Positions 37,038 to 48,599 of a stretch of 64,000 nt of DNA are shown piece after piece. The number at the start of each line of letters is the position of its first letter. Within the stretch, counting starts at the first letter, position 1. The stretch lies in NCBI GenBank assembly GCA_007922225.1, contig ML679961.1, positions 65,113,075-65,177,074 of the forward strand. The letters run 5' to 3'. The position numbers and the translations under genes are program-made. Under the pieces are notes generated by a model, which worked only from the letters and a program-made list of their open reading frames with translations, had not been told where the DNA came from and made no database searches. Origin of the DNA: Emydura subglobosa. Lineage: Eukaryota > Chordata > Testudines > Chelidae.

Positions 37038-37989
37038 TATTAGAAAACTGACCATGACAATTTGAAGAATAAATCTATGCCAATTTATGAATTCCTTTTT
37101 ATTTTATTAATAGCATTTAAGATGGTAACTTTCAGTCTGAATTGTGGGAGCCAGTTCAGGGCCAGGGCAGCTGGATTACAGACTTGCACATGCCAAGGGG
37201 GTTGGAGGCAATCAGGGAGTCTGCACTCTGGGAGTGCTGAGAGGCCAGAACTAAAGACAGCATCTGGACTCTGCCTAAACACAGCAGGCTTGACAGCAGG
37301 TGAGATCCAAAGGTCGGGTCCAATACAGCAGATTGGTGATCATCCACATGTGGAACTCAGCCAGGCTGTAACACTACCCACATGCTCCCTGATGCACTCC
37401 AAAAATAGCTTTCAATTTTGTAGTGTACAGAAACTGGGTAACTTGTGAGCCCTTCACTGGCACCATGTTTGTATAGCTTAGCAGCCTCCAGAACCCAACC
37501 AGAGCAGCAGCATACATTTGTAGCTAGGTCTTGCATATTGTGTCTATTAAGAAAACATGGTTATTTTGACCCCACCATGCCTGAGTGGTTCCTTCATATT
37601 GTGTTTGTTGGGGAAAGAGCAATGGACAATAATATTTTTCCTAAAACTACATTAAGCTGTCTTTTTCATTATTTCCTTTCACAGCTGTTGATTGCCCAGG
37701 AGAGAAAGTGTGCATGTATGAACATCATAACACCATTCTCCGTTATAGTTGTTTTGCTGTGTCCTGCATGATTCACTCAGACACATCACTGTCCAGTTCT
37801 TGTGACATCATCAGACGTAACTGTAATTTCACAGACATTGAATTGCTGTATCACTGAATGTGACAGGCAAGAGGTTAGGCTGGGTGGCTGAAAGAAAGGC
37901 ATTGCTTACGCACACATTCCTTGTTAGCCAGCAGTGAGGAGAAAGAAATCATTAAAACTACAGGACAGTTTAATAGAAGCAAATATTAG
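37038..37989. other. unassigned non-coding DNA
   Basis: No recognised exon or repeat. The GC-richer part 37130-37380 may be another dispersed repeat but gives no diagnostic motif. Confidence 0.45.
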
Positions 37990-38092
37990 GGGTCTAATTT
38001 TCAGAATTGCAGGATACTCACTACTCCATTTGAACCCAGTGGGAGCTATGTAGATGGGTACTTCTGAAAACCAAGCCCTAAGTTTGAAAACA
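37990..38092. mobile_element. short foldback element
   Basis: Ends TCTAATTTTCAGAATTGC and, reverse-complemented, CTTGGTTTTCAGAAGTACC pair around a CCAGTGGGAGCT core. This is a roughly 100-bp palindromic repeat type common in turtle sequence. Confidence 0.55.
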
Positions 38093-38206
38093 TTTGTCAG
38101 TGTTTAGCTGTGTTTTTTCAAGCAGCTGTTGTGTGAATGCAGTAAAGAGCAAGACAGACCTAAAACCAGACTTGAGTTACTTACAGTTTCTGAAGTAACA
38201 GAGTCT

Positions 38207-38366
38207 TTTGACTCAAGGGATTGGTAATGGGATACACAGCCTTTCACCTCTAGGTCACTAGTTCAAATCTGGCTCAAGTCAAGAGACGGGATGGTTCAAG
38301 GGATTGGTTCTGGGAGACGGTATATTTCACCTTTAGGTCACTGGTCTGAATCTAGTACAGATCAGT
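38207..38366 (+). repeat. tandem SINE-like unit, about 82-bp period
   Basis: Two units in tandem: CTCAAGGGATTGG at 38212 and TTCAAGGGATTGG at 38295; GGTCACTAGTTCAAATCT at 38253 and GGTCACTGGTCTGAATCT at 38335. The GTTCAAATC part looks like a Pol III B box. No A box or cloverleaf was found, so this is not called as a tRNA gene. Confidence 0.6.
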
Positions 38367-40999
38367 AGTAACCAAATGTTGTTACCATATGACAGCTGTC
38401 TAGCGTCCAATGCAAACTGAATTTGTGGCCTGACTGCAGTTGCTAATGTTGCTACAACACAACCAGCCTCCTTGATGACAGTCTTGGAAGAAAAGCAGAA
38501 GATCAAATGGGCCTCTTACTATTGAAAGTGGAGTCTCCAGATCAAGGCAGAAGTGAGGCAGTATGGGCGGTGGGGGAGTCTGTATGGCTGCTGCCTATGC
38601 TGTATGCTAAATCCATTTTGAAAAGTACATTCCTTTCCTAGTGAATATTTTCTTCAATGCAGATGTAAGTAGAAATCTAAGCCATTCCTGCCAATATTCT
38701 AACATAGCCAAAATAATATTTATCTATCACATGTCAGGTGTTAGAAAAAAGATACGGTTGACTAGCAGTGGTTTTTTTATTTGTTTTATACTATGGTTAG
38801 ATCCATTTAGTTACTGTACAGTCAGTACTGATATTTTATCCAGTTACAGTTACCTTTACAAGGAATGTCAACATTTGAGGTCAATGACTTATTGGTAGCT
38901 GTAGTGTTATCCTGGGATTAATATCAGAGGAGAAAAGTGAGCTGAGAGTTAAGAGGGAATCTGTACTGCAATAGAATTGGATACATTCTTTAGAGGCACT
39001 GCAGGATATTTGTTAAGCCAAGCTTTCGGGATGTCCTAGGTCTGTATATTTGTAATTAATCTCTAGCTGATGCCAGATTTCATACCAATCAAGCTAGTTT
39101 TTCCACTAAACAAGAAACTGCTCATTTAAAGAGGAAATGAACTATCCTATCTGCTATGTCCAGGGTTTGGGAAGACAGTAGTACTCTTCCAAGCTCTGAC
39201 CATTTGAGCTACCAAAATGAGATGTGTTAATATATCAACAGTGACTTCAACTGAAGCAAAACTCCAGGAAGAAAAAAAAAAAAAAAGATGAGAAACTCTT
39301 CATTTACAAGCTCCATCAAGCCCCACAGAGTCAGAAGGAAGGGTAGAGTAACAGAAACTCCCACCACCCAGGAGGCAGGAAGCTTTAGAGGGAGAAAAAG
39401 AAAATTATTTTCTCTCTTCCATCTGCCAACGATGGCAGTTTCTTCCCAAAATTTATCAGACACCTACCTAGCCTGAGGCTGGTACAAAAGATGGACCCTG
39501 GATCCAGCGACAACATGCTTAGCAGCCTGAGATGGATATGGTCAGGTTCCGACCTGGGCATTGCCCCAGGACAGAGGGACCACTGTCTTTCATAATGGTC
39601 TGTGGCTAGTAGTGTTAGTCCTCTAGGTATTAAGTATTTTGTAAAAATTCTAACCCTATGTGTATGTGCATGGATGGGTTAATAAGTGGGTGAATAACAA
39701 GGTGACAATGATTGAGAGATGTTACATGGAAAGTGATAGGGAAAAAAGGAGAAATAAAATACATAGGAGGAGGTAGAGATCACAATGTAGGGAAAGGGAA
39801 TGAAAGAGAGAGAGAAGCAGGTGAATGCAGAGAAGAAAAGAGGAAGCAGACACTAGAAACACCTCTGAGAAAGAGACCCCATGATCCATTACAGGAAATA
39901 AAATTAAAAAGTAGCATGAAGGCAGGAAAGCAAATAACATCTCTAAAAAAAGATGTCAAACTACATTTTCAAAATGTCACTAATTATCTTGGCTGCCCCA
40001 CAAGAGGGGCTTGATTACTAAAGGCTAGGTCCCTTTAAGACATTTCATGGCATCCCAAAACTGAGGCACCCATAATCATTAGCCATTTTTGAAAATTTAG
40101 GCTGAGTTGAACAGTATTTGTGTCAGAAATTAATTAATGAATTTCACTGGTAACTGTTGAATCATTTATTTGAATGATACTGTTGCCCCTTTTTGACCCG
40201 AGCAACTAGACAAAGTTAGGTGCCCCAAGGATGTTCCAACTGGGAGTATAAATTGATGATGAAACCAGCTATTTTCTTCAATGCAATCTTCATTTAAAAG
40301 GCATGTACAAAGTCCTACTTTTCCAAATGAAGGAGGAACAAAACAAAACAAAAAACAGGGAATAGCTTCTTTGTTTACAGCCCCAAGACTCTTTAGGATG
40401 CATCAGAAAAAGAAGTCTCCTCTATAGCTTCTTCCAGGATCATACACCATGTTTATTCAGGCTGTCCTTCTGTCTGTCTCATTCTGTCTTGCTCCCACTT
40501 GTCCTGTCTCTGTCTCTCCCAGTCACACACACACAATCCATCAATCAAAGCCATACCCCCTGCATTTTAAAACCGTTGGGTTACATGATTCAGCTTCTGC
40601 TCAGCTTTTCATGCACCTGTGGTTATGGATGCTACTGACATTGTTTCAGCCAACTGATTACAATGGCTTCTTTACATTTATTCTGAATGGAAGGTAGTAG
40701 CTGTGTCTGACCCACAACAATGTTTGGCCCAACCCTTAAAACTATTATTGCAGGTTTCAATTAGCTCTATTCTCATCACATACTAGCCTATGAATATATA
40801 CTAATATCTACTCGATACATTCCTGTGAAATTCACTGAATAGTATGTAGCTCATTTTCCCCCTACTAATCAACCAGCTGTAGTAATAAGTTTTATTTTTA
40901 AAACATATTCTATAGGAAGTGGATCCACACCACCACAATTAAATGTGGTACACAATGAACATACACAACTATTTTATTCTTTTAACTTGCAGGGACTTT
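38367..40999. other. mostly unassigned, with one dispersed-repeat scrap
   Basis: A 15-A run lies near 39270-39285. Around 40040-40115, CCCAAAACTGAGGCACCCAT and TTTTTGAAAATTTAGGCTGA resemble another common turtle foldback repeat. No exon recognised. Confidence 0.5.
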
Positions 41000-41923
41000 G
41001 GGGACTGTTAGCACAGGTATTTCCAGTGGCTAATATGACATTTTGGGGACTACCCAGACCAGTAAAGAGTTCTGTCACCACCTGCCCTGTAACCTTGGAA
41101 TATCTGCTATGCAGCTTTGGTTCAGATCCCAGACACCAGTAGCCTATCCACAAGCACAAAGTCTCACCCTGGCTTCCACCAGTCTAGTGGCTCCTTGGAA
41201 GGTGACACCAACTACCCTCCTAGTCCTGAATTTCCCCAGATCCATCCTTCCTGAGTTCTTAACTAACAGACACTCAGACTCTTTCCCAGGAGTGAAACCA
41301 GCCTCCCAGATACCAGTTACTTTGGTAAATATACTCCATACAGTCTGCACCCCAGATACCTGCAAGGGGTAAAAACAAACAAAAGGTTTATTTTATAGAA
41401 AAATCAAAGATTCAAAGATGAAATAGTAAGGAGGGCAAACATATACAAGTTACACAGCAAATAAACGTAAAGTCACTACCTCAGGCTTTACACTTCCATA
41501 TTGGATAAAATCCATTTCCCAATACAAGCTACCTATAGCCTTTTTAAAATTTCCCAGCATACCCTCCTAGCAATAGGGGGGATCCAGCATTTCACAGACT
41601 GCTCCAACCTAGAGGTTGTCCTTCAGTTTCTGGATAATAAACCTCAGACCCAAGCCTGCTTTTAAAAGGCTTTTTTTCCTCTTTCCCTCCACCCCTCAAT
41701 CCATGGTGACTCATGTTTATTCAGAGTGTGGAAACCCACTCTTGAATTGAGGGGCAGGATGTCTCAATGTCTAACTCTAATGGCCCATCCTTGTCTTTTC
41801 CTGGACAATGGATCATTCACTGGGAGCCGGTTAGGAGTAAACATCTGGCTTGGGAAGTGCCCCTCCCTGCCTGATCACTCAATGTCCAGGTGTGAGATGG
41901 GGCCAAAGTTTATAAGCCCAGTT

Positions 41924-41954
<31 letters not shown>

Positions 41955-42158
41955 AATTCATAACCATAGCCTCTCTCACTATATGTATATATCATGATGA
42001 TGATTAAGTTTAGAATATTACAAGCTTTCATAGAAGATCTTACTCGATATATTTTTATAGCCCAATAACATTGTATACAATCAGTTGATACAATTACTTA
42101 CTTTTTGGGGTTCAAACCCCTGTTCTCTCAAATGGGTGTCTGGACCCTGATTGTCACA
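41000..42158 (-). mobile_element. probable solo LTR (endogenous retrovirus-like)
   Basis: On the minus strand the block starts TGTGACAATCAGGG at 42158, a TG start fitting an LTR. It then has a TTATAAAC TATA-like motif near 41908-41915 and an AAAATAAACC poly-A signal near 41378-41388. A comparable layout occurs in many turtle ERV LTRs. The 3' boundary is not defined and no internal viral gene is seen. A TA/CA microsatellite lies inside. Confidence 0.4.
41925..41954. repeat. (TA)n(CA)n microsatellite
   Basis: About six TA units followed by nine CA units. Confidence 0.95.
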
Positions 42159-43473
42159 CCTACTAGGCTTAGACCTTGGACTGCCAGAAAAATCTTTCAA
42201 GACTTATTTGGTGGTTCAGTTGCTCAGTCACAGCCAGCCTGAGGTGTGCCAGGAATACAGGGCCCTACTTAATTCTGATCTCCATCCAGACTTCAGAATC
42301 TTCCAGCACAAAGCAATTCCAAGAATAAAGTAAGGGGGAAAAGGGAAGTGGCTACAGACAACTACACAACAGCTCTGCTTCCAATATATTGCTGAATGAC
42401 ATGTGAAAGGGCATACCGATGGAATGCTAGGCATCATACTAACAAACAAAGCCATGAAGTACTAGAGTACTGAAGTACTGGAGATTTGGAGAGAAGACAG
42501 AGATAAGAAGCCGACAAGCTGCGGACTTGTTTTCCTCAGAAGCTAACTATGGCTAGTAGGACTGAATGAACCATGATTATGAATGTTTAATATTTATTCT
42601 TTTCAGTGTTACCAGAAATGCTCTATTACAGACAATGCACAGGGCCTGTATTAAAATACTGCAAGTGCAGAATATGAAGTTTAAAACAAACAGCAGCATC
42701 AAAGATAGAAAGCTCATTTTAGAGTTCAAAATTGGTTATCAGGTGCTCACAGGAAGTCTGATTTAGGTGGCTGAGGTAAGAAAACCCCACACTGCTTCAA
42801 ATGCTTGTGACGCAGTCTTTTCCATGTAAGTGTAAATAGCGCATGTGATCTCACTAACGCCCAGCACCACTCCACTCTGTAGGTGCCAAAGGAGGAAACC
42901 ACACTGCAGAGAGGAAGCAGTGAACTCAGTTTAAAGAGGTTGCAGGTTTTCACACCTATCACTGCTCCTAAATTTTAAAGCAACAACATTGCTTTAGGGA
43001 TTAAACAACTGACACTAGGCAACAAGTTCTGAACGGATTTCAGTGGGACTCCTCACAGTAGTAAGTGCTCACCAATGTGAGTAACAGAGGGCCACAAGCA
43101 GGCCTTAATTCAATAGAGAGATGATAATGCTGCATAAAAAGCAAACTAGGTGTCATAATTTTGGAGGGCACTAACACACACTTCATCATGTTGTATTCAA
43201 CTGAAACTCCATTGCTTTATAAGACTGCAGCAAATCTTATTTACTGTTTCCTTTCTCTTTTTTACATTAATGTGACATACTGTAGCTGGATTTCTGCCAC
43301 TTCTCTTCCCTCAAATCCTGGATGCAGAAGTGGGGGCAGTTAAGACCCAGCCACAAACTACAGCAGCAGCATCTAACTTGCAGAGGCTGGATTGGACTGC
43401 TACAGGCCATTCTGCAGGGTTGTTAGAGGTCCTGCTATTCCCTCTGCTGCCTCTTGCACGCCTCCTCATGCGT
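42159..43473. other. unassigned non-coding DNA
   Basis: The stretch 43025-43065 (CAGTGGGACTCCTCACAGTA) resembles a widespread turtle repeat. Nothing else recognised. Confidence 0.5.
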
Positions 43474-43506
43474 GGGGGGGGGGGGGGGGGGGGTGGTGGT
43501 GGTGGT
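43474..43506. repeat. G20 homopolymer followed by (TGG)n
   Basis: Twenty consecutive G (43474-43493) followed by four TGG units. This is strong G-quadruplex-forming sequence, and the length is prone to sequencing error. Confidence 0.9.
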
Positions 43507-44029
43507 GAAGAGGGAGGAGCGGAATATGTAGAGCCACTGATGCTGACTTTACACCACCCAGGTGGTCCCCTACATGTTACCTAACAGCCCTGACATAAAG
43601 CATTTCCCATTGATGTTGTTTTGTTAAATGTTTACAGAATGTTAAACTATGAAGAGAATATGGCCAGAAACTTTGCAGGTTTGTGTTACTCTGTTTAAGT
43701 AACAGAAACTGTAAAATAAACTAGAAACCCCAAACTACAGTTGGTGGATTTTCTGCACATAACTGGGGCATGCTGTGAACTTTCTCTCCAGCAACTCGTA
43801 CTCTAATCCTGCCACTGCCTGTCACTGACTGATACTACACAGCTTGAATGCACTGAAGCTTATCCTAAATTCCAGCTTCACTTATGTCCTCCACTCACAC
43901 TTAGCTCTAGCAAGAATATGCTCACTGCATAGTTCTCTGTAAGCATTGGACACCAAGAAATACTTCTATAGAGAGTCACTCATCTTTCAGCCTGGTACCC
44001 GCCACAAGTAGCAAACTAGGTTTCTATAG
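43507..44029. other. unassigned non-coding DNA
   Basis: Nothing recognised. Confidence 0.5.
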
Positions 44030-44275
44030 CACATTTCAGCTGAGCTTATTAAAGAGCTTCAAAAATGTTACTTAAACCTCCAAACACAATATGGGAACCC
44101 CCATCCCACCTGCTGCTAGGTAAGGAAATATTGGCATCCCCAGTTTTCAGTTAGGGAAACTGAATTTTAGAGACTTGCCAAAAGTCTTTGGTGGTATAAG
44201 TTGGGAATGAAAAGAACCCAGGGATACTGGCACAGTCCTTTCCATAAACCACTAGACATACTGCCATACTGTTAA
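44030..44275 (-). mobile_element. MIR-type SINE
   Basis: On the plus strand the reversed MIR blocks appear in order: GAGCTTCAAAAATGTTACTT, GGCATCCCCAGTTTTCAGTT, AGGGAAACTGAATTTTAGAG and ACTTGCCAAAAGTCTTTGGT, then GGAATGAAAAGAACCCAGGG and ACCACTAGAC. Confidence 0.75.
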
Positions 44276-44300
44276 TCACCCAGAAATGTAGTGCCCAATT

Positions 44301-44462
44301 TGTCCTAAATGTTTTCTGGTGTTTTTCCATATAACATATTGGCGTAATAAATTGTTTGAAGCATGTCTGCACACAAATGTCTGAGTGCACAATTAAGGGG
44401 TTCTGTGGAAAAATGGAGGTTACTTACCTATAACTGTCCTAAATGTTTTCTGGTGTTTTTCC
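44301..44462. repeat. exact 28-bp direct repeat around a 106-bp spacer
   Basis: The 28 bases 44301-44328 recur without mismatch at 44435-44462 (both start TGTCCTAAATG). The second copy begins directly after the outer end of a DIRS element (GGTTACTTACCTATAACTG, 44417-44436). Its age must be low relative to its diverged surroundings. Confidence 0.9.
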
Positions 44463-44789
44463 TGTCTGCAGGCGGTAGATGCCCCAACTGTAGCGAAGGA
44501 GGATACAACTAGAAATCCACTTAGAGAATCTCTGAGCAGATATTATTTGATCCCATGTTCATTCTATAGCAACAAACAGTCTAGGTGTTTTTCTAATAGA
44601 TTTTGTTTTCTGCAGGTAGAAGGCCAAAGCTCATCTGACACAGAGAGTGGAGCCTCTGCTCCTTGTTGGAGGAATGAGACTTCAGGAAGAATACCAATAA
44701 GTGAATTGATTGATTTGTGGAACTCTGAATTTATCTTAGGGATACATTTCAGGTGAACTCAAAGGGAAATCTTCTCTTTATGAAAAGTA

Positions 44790-45195
44790 GTATATGACGG
44801 TTTGACCATGAGTGCCCCCTTACTCACTCACTCTCTTAGTCAACGTGATGGTGACAAGGAAGATGATCTTCATAGACAGGTGGGACATCAAGCACATGGC
44901 CAGTGGTTCAAAAGGTGGCCTGGTAAGTATTGAGAGTACAAGATTGAGGTCCCACTGTGGTGTTAGCCTCACTACTGGTGCAAAAAATCCTAGATGAGGC
45001 CCTTCAGCAATCCAGTTGTAAATGGGTAAGTAAAAATAGAATAGCTCTCTACCAGAGGGTAAAAGGGATTCATTGCTGCTGGTGGACCCACTGTGAGCTA
45101 ACAGAAAGGCCCGACAACTTGAGAATAATGGGATAACCTAGCATAGCAGAAATACTTGCTGTCTCTGGGGATAATTGGTTCTGTTGTGTCCTGGT
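44790..45195 (-). pseudogene. DIRS tyrosine recombinase, N-terminal half, broken
   Basis: Minus-strand translation gives LKLSGLSVSS (core-binding region), then WDLNLVLSILTRPPFEPLA, then LSMKIIFLVTITLTKRVSE. The last matches the first catalytic Arg box (xARRVSEL) of DIRS recombinases. The Arg is kept, but a stop directly follows the Glu. The H-x-x-R and Tyr boxes are not found downstream. Several frameshifts separate the pieces. Confidence 0.6.
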
Positions 45196-45217
45196 GGAGA
45201 GAGACACCTCTGTTTAG

Positions 45218-46573
45218 CTAGACAGCTTTTTCTGACGGAGTCTTTTCTGCTGCGATTGAGAATAGTTTGAATAGCCTCTGAATAGGAATGCTCTTAGTCT
45301 GACGCCTATACAAATACCAGGCTATGAGGTGAAGAGAGTCGGGTTGGGATATCTGATTCCACCATTCTCCTGAGTTAGCATATCCGAGAAGAGGAAGGGG
45401 AAGAGGGCCAATGAGACTCTTGCACAGATCCAGGGTGCTGTGTACAGGGATCCCATGGACCCCAACATGGCCAGTAAGATCATTCAAAGGCTAGATGGGG
45501 GAAGACCCCAAGGCATTGGGTACCAGAGCTCTCTTAGAAGGTAATCTTGTCTGGGAGGAGGATAGGTCCAAGAGAGTCTAGAAGCACCTTTGTGGAGGCG
45601 ATGATTCATCCGGGATGTCACATTCAGCTGATGAGAAGGTTGGATCCAGATCCACTGGTGGTGCTGTTGGTAAGGGTGGATGGAGGCTCCAGCTCATGGA
45701 CAGAATGGAGAAGTAGCTCTTTCTCCTCGAGGTGGATTCCCCTTCTGCTGTGAAAATGTCCCTCAGAATGACTGGACCCAAAAGCAAAGGAGATTCTGGG
45801 TATGGGAGGGCAAAGATATCTTCCAGGGAGGCATAAGCGTCAGTCATGGAGCACAATAGGTCTCAGTAGTTAGCTGGTATTGTCAGATCCTGCACATCCA
45901 CAGTTTTAGTGTCAGCAGGTCCTTACAGAATCAGGACAGAACAGTCAGAGGAGAAGGGTCACACATGAAGCTGTTGGTCAATTCTGGCAGATGTTGAATC
46001 ATCTGCTTACTAGCTGGTACCAGAGCTGGTACCATTGGATGATTACTTCTGCCACTTTACCCTCATGGTCAGGAGGCTTAAGCAAACATAAGTCTTAAGA
46101 TCCCAATGTGAGGACTTGCCTGATTTGGAGGGAGTTGGGGAGGGATCCCTTCTTTGGGAGGAAATCTGAAATGCAACCTGTTCTTGTGCCTGTGAGATTG
46201 TCCCTTACTCTCAAGAGAAGCCCAAGATCACAGGTATTTGGGTTTATCAGATCTGGCCTCTGCTCTGGAGTTCATGCTCAGAGGGGCACTACTCGAGGAC
46301 TGAGGCTGATGTACAGGAGAGTCTGAGGTCAAACTGGGGTCTCATGGCTTTCTCCATGAGATACTTTCTCAATCGAGGGTCGTCCCTCTTGGGTCCAGGG
46401 AGGGAAGGAGTGGCAGATACTGCACTTGTTGGAGATATGTTCCTCCCCAACGCAGTAGAGACAGTGCTGGTGTTTATCGCTGACTGAGAAATACCAGACA
46501 AGGACAGAAGATCACAGTTCTTAAATTCTGGAACTCTAGGCACAGTCCTTCCCCAAGGGCGAGAGTGTCCCAA
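45218..46573 (-). pseudogene. DIRS gag-like protein, broken
   Basis: Three minus-strand frames together resemble the gag-like protein of turtle and crocodilian DIRS elements: 46573-46289 (N-terminal part, PRLRKYLMEKAM), 45856-45578 (acidic/proline-rich middle) and 45487-45218 (containing LTGHVGVHGIPVHSTLDLCK). They are out of frame with one another. The C-terminal domain seen in copy B is missing. Function in life: probably nucleic-acid-binding particle protein, inferred from position. Confidence 0.55.
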
Positions 46574-46900
46574 GGCAGAGGAAAATTAATCTACACTAAC
46601 TATAAAAAAGACTACTATACACACTAAATAATTAAGAACTATATAAAATTATATTTACAGATAAAAAAGTGCGAAGAAGCTTCAGACACAGAATGCCGAC
46701 TCAGGCCACATGGTGGTAAGAAGGAACTGGAGAGGCAGTTGGTCTGTACCTTCCCTTAAAGACTCGGTACTGAGCAGAAAAAACTCTAAGACACAGGCGC
46801 AGACCAATGGACACTAATTACAAGATTTTCCAGCCTCAGGTGCATGGTGCACATGTATGCATGGAATGCACATAAGGACCAGCACTCGAAGAAGAATGGG

Positions 46901-48599
46901 GAATTACATAATTCCACTATAAGTATACTTGAGAAAACTGCAGCAAACTGCCCTACACTGTGCATTCCTAGGGACCCAGCACCAGAAGCTAAAACCATTT
47001 AAAACATGAATCTGGCTTCAGACTTGCTATAAATACATTTAATTTAAAAAAACTTTATCATTTACAGTTCTTCCTCAAATCCAGCTGACATAATCCAGTC
47101 CAGATGTTTGCTATGCAAGAACAGCAGCAAGTAACAAAGCCAGGCAAGAAGTCAAAAACTTAATAAGTAGAGAAAGAATTAAAATGAAAAGAAGAGCGGG
47201 GGGCAGCAGGAACCTGCCTGAAATCTAATATGATTTTAAGAGTGACACAATAGTTAATTTATTTTGTGCGTAAAACATCACATTTATTAGATTTTTTTTT
47301 CCTTCAAAGCCACAGGGGCTTGGCTGGTGAAGCCCAAAATTGTTGTTCCATAACCTTTGCTTTTAAATTAAACAAATGACCTCAGATTTTGGAGCAGTTT
47401 TTCACACAGGGGAGAGTATGCCATTAAGAGAGTGCCAGAAACATATTTAATTGATACAAGTCCCAAGAACTCCCCGAATGAGTACAGACGTCCCACATAT
47501 AGATTTCAGGGAAATTACTAAAAGTCCATGGAGCTTCATCAAAATGTGAGACGTGAAAGTAGGCACATGAAAGGCTCTGTATCAAAAGGGTAAATTCAAT
47601 TTAGGAGATATTAATCTGATTACCTAAGAGGTACTGCAAATCGGATATGCTCCATTGTGCACCGTATCCAACCTGGACAGATGGAGAGCTTTTGTGCTCC
47701 ATTTTCTGACATATAATTAGTTTTTAAGAGACGATCAGGTTACGGATACAAAGTTTAAAAAAAAAATTATTCGGGAGTAGCATGTACAGTACCAGCCTAT
47801 AGCAAGAGACATTGCTGACTTTATTTCCTTGAGTCACTCTGGAGATTGCCACCATCAGGAGCTGATTTTAGTGTTTGTGTTTCAGCCTGAATGCTCTCTG
47901 TACACCTGCCTGAAAGAAAACCAGTCCAGCAACATCCCTAAACAAAGGGCCCTGTATAAAACTTTGAAACCCAGACTTGCACAGACTGCCAAACTCTGGC
48001 AAATTTTATAAATTACAGCATATTATCTAATCTATGATTAATTGTTATATTTTCTTAGCTCTCCCTCCCTTCCCTGTCCCTCCCCCATCATTGGCAGATA
48101 CCAGGATCTTTGTATGTACATAATCAGAATAAATTCTCCTCTCCAGTCAGGCTCCCCCCTTCCTGATTTTGATGTTTCAATTCTTTGTTTTCACTATCAT
48201 GACTGCAAATGATGTCATAGACACTGGATTATGAAATCAGTAAATGATATGGGCAGGCTGGTGGAAGATGCTTATTAAATGGGTACATTTCTGTTTAAAC
48301 CCAAATCTCTCATTAGCAATAAGCGCTGCTGTCAAAAAAAAAAAAAAAAAAAAAAAGTTAGGCGTCTGACAAAATTTTTTTTTTAAATTCATTGAAGTGT
48401 GGCAGTGTTTTTTCTGTATATTTAGGACCAGATTATGGCACAAAAACAAGAGTCACAGGTCAAAAAGAGAGGGGGAATTGGTATTTCCAATTCCACAGGG
48501 CACTTCCCTGATTCTGGGCTGCTCCAGCTTGGTAGATTAACATAATTAAGACTGTTTTCATGGCTATCCTGTTTGACTACAGTAGGGAGACCTGGAAAT
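46901..48599. other. unassigned non-coding DNA with poly-A tract
   Basis: AT-rich and repeat-poor from 47040 to 48330, which makes it a reasonable place to look for conserved non-coding DNA. A 23-A tract lies at 48334-48356. No exon recognised. Confidence 0.5.
48334..48356. repeat. poly-A tract (23 A)
   Basis: Pure A run after GCGCTGCTGTC. No coding or SINE sequence upstream identifies it as a retrotransposon tail. Confidence 0.9.

Larger units (their letters stand above)
44410..46900 (-). mobile_element. DIRS-type retrotransposon relic, copy A
   Basis: Read on the minus strand: a terminal block (46900 to about 46650, containing CTTCTTCGAGTGCTGG and a GCTGGAAAATCTT motif), then gag-like coding pieces, then tyrosine-recombinase coding, then an end reading GGTTACTTACC on the plus strand at 44417. 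The reverse transcriptase and RNase H expected between gag and recombinase are absent. DIRS elements integrate with a tyrosine recombinase instead of a DDE integrase and make no target duplication. Confidence 0.65.

Noticed and set aside
36396..37051. Open frames of 210 and 166 codons on the plus strand and 110 codons on the minus strand
   Set aside because: They lie inside the 80-bp minisatellite of a hAT-type element. Several frames are open on both strands because the repeat lacks stops, so no protein is implied.
38253..38285. tRNA gene
   Set aside because: Only a B-box-like motif is present. No A box, anticodon arm or acceptor stem can be formed.
48334..48356. Poly-A tail of a processed pseudogene
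   Set aside because: The sequence upstream shows no coding similarity or open frame, and no target duplication was seen.
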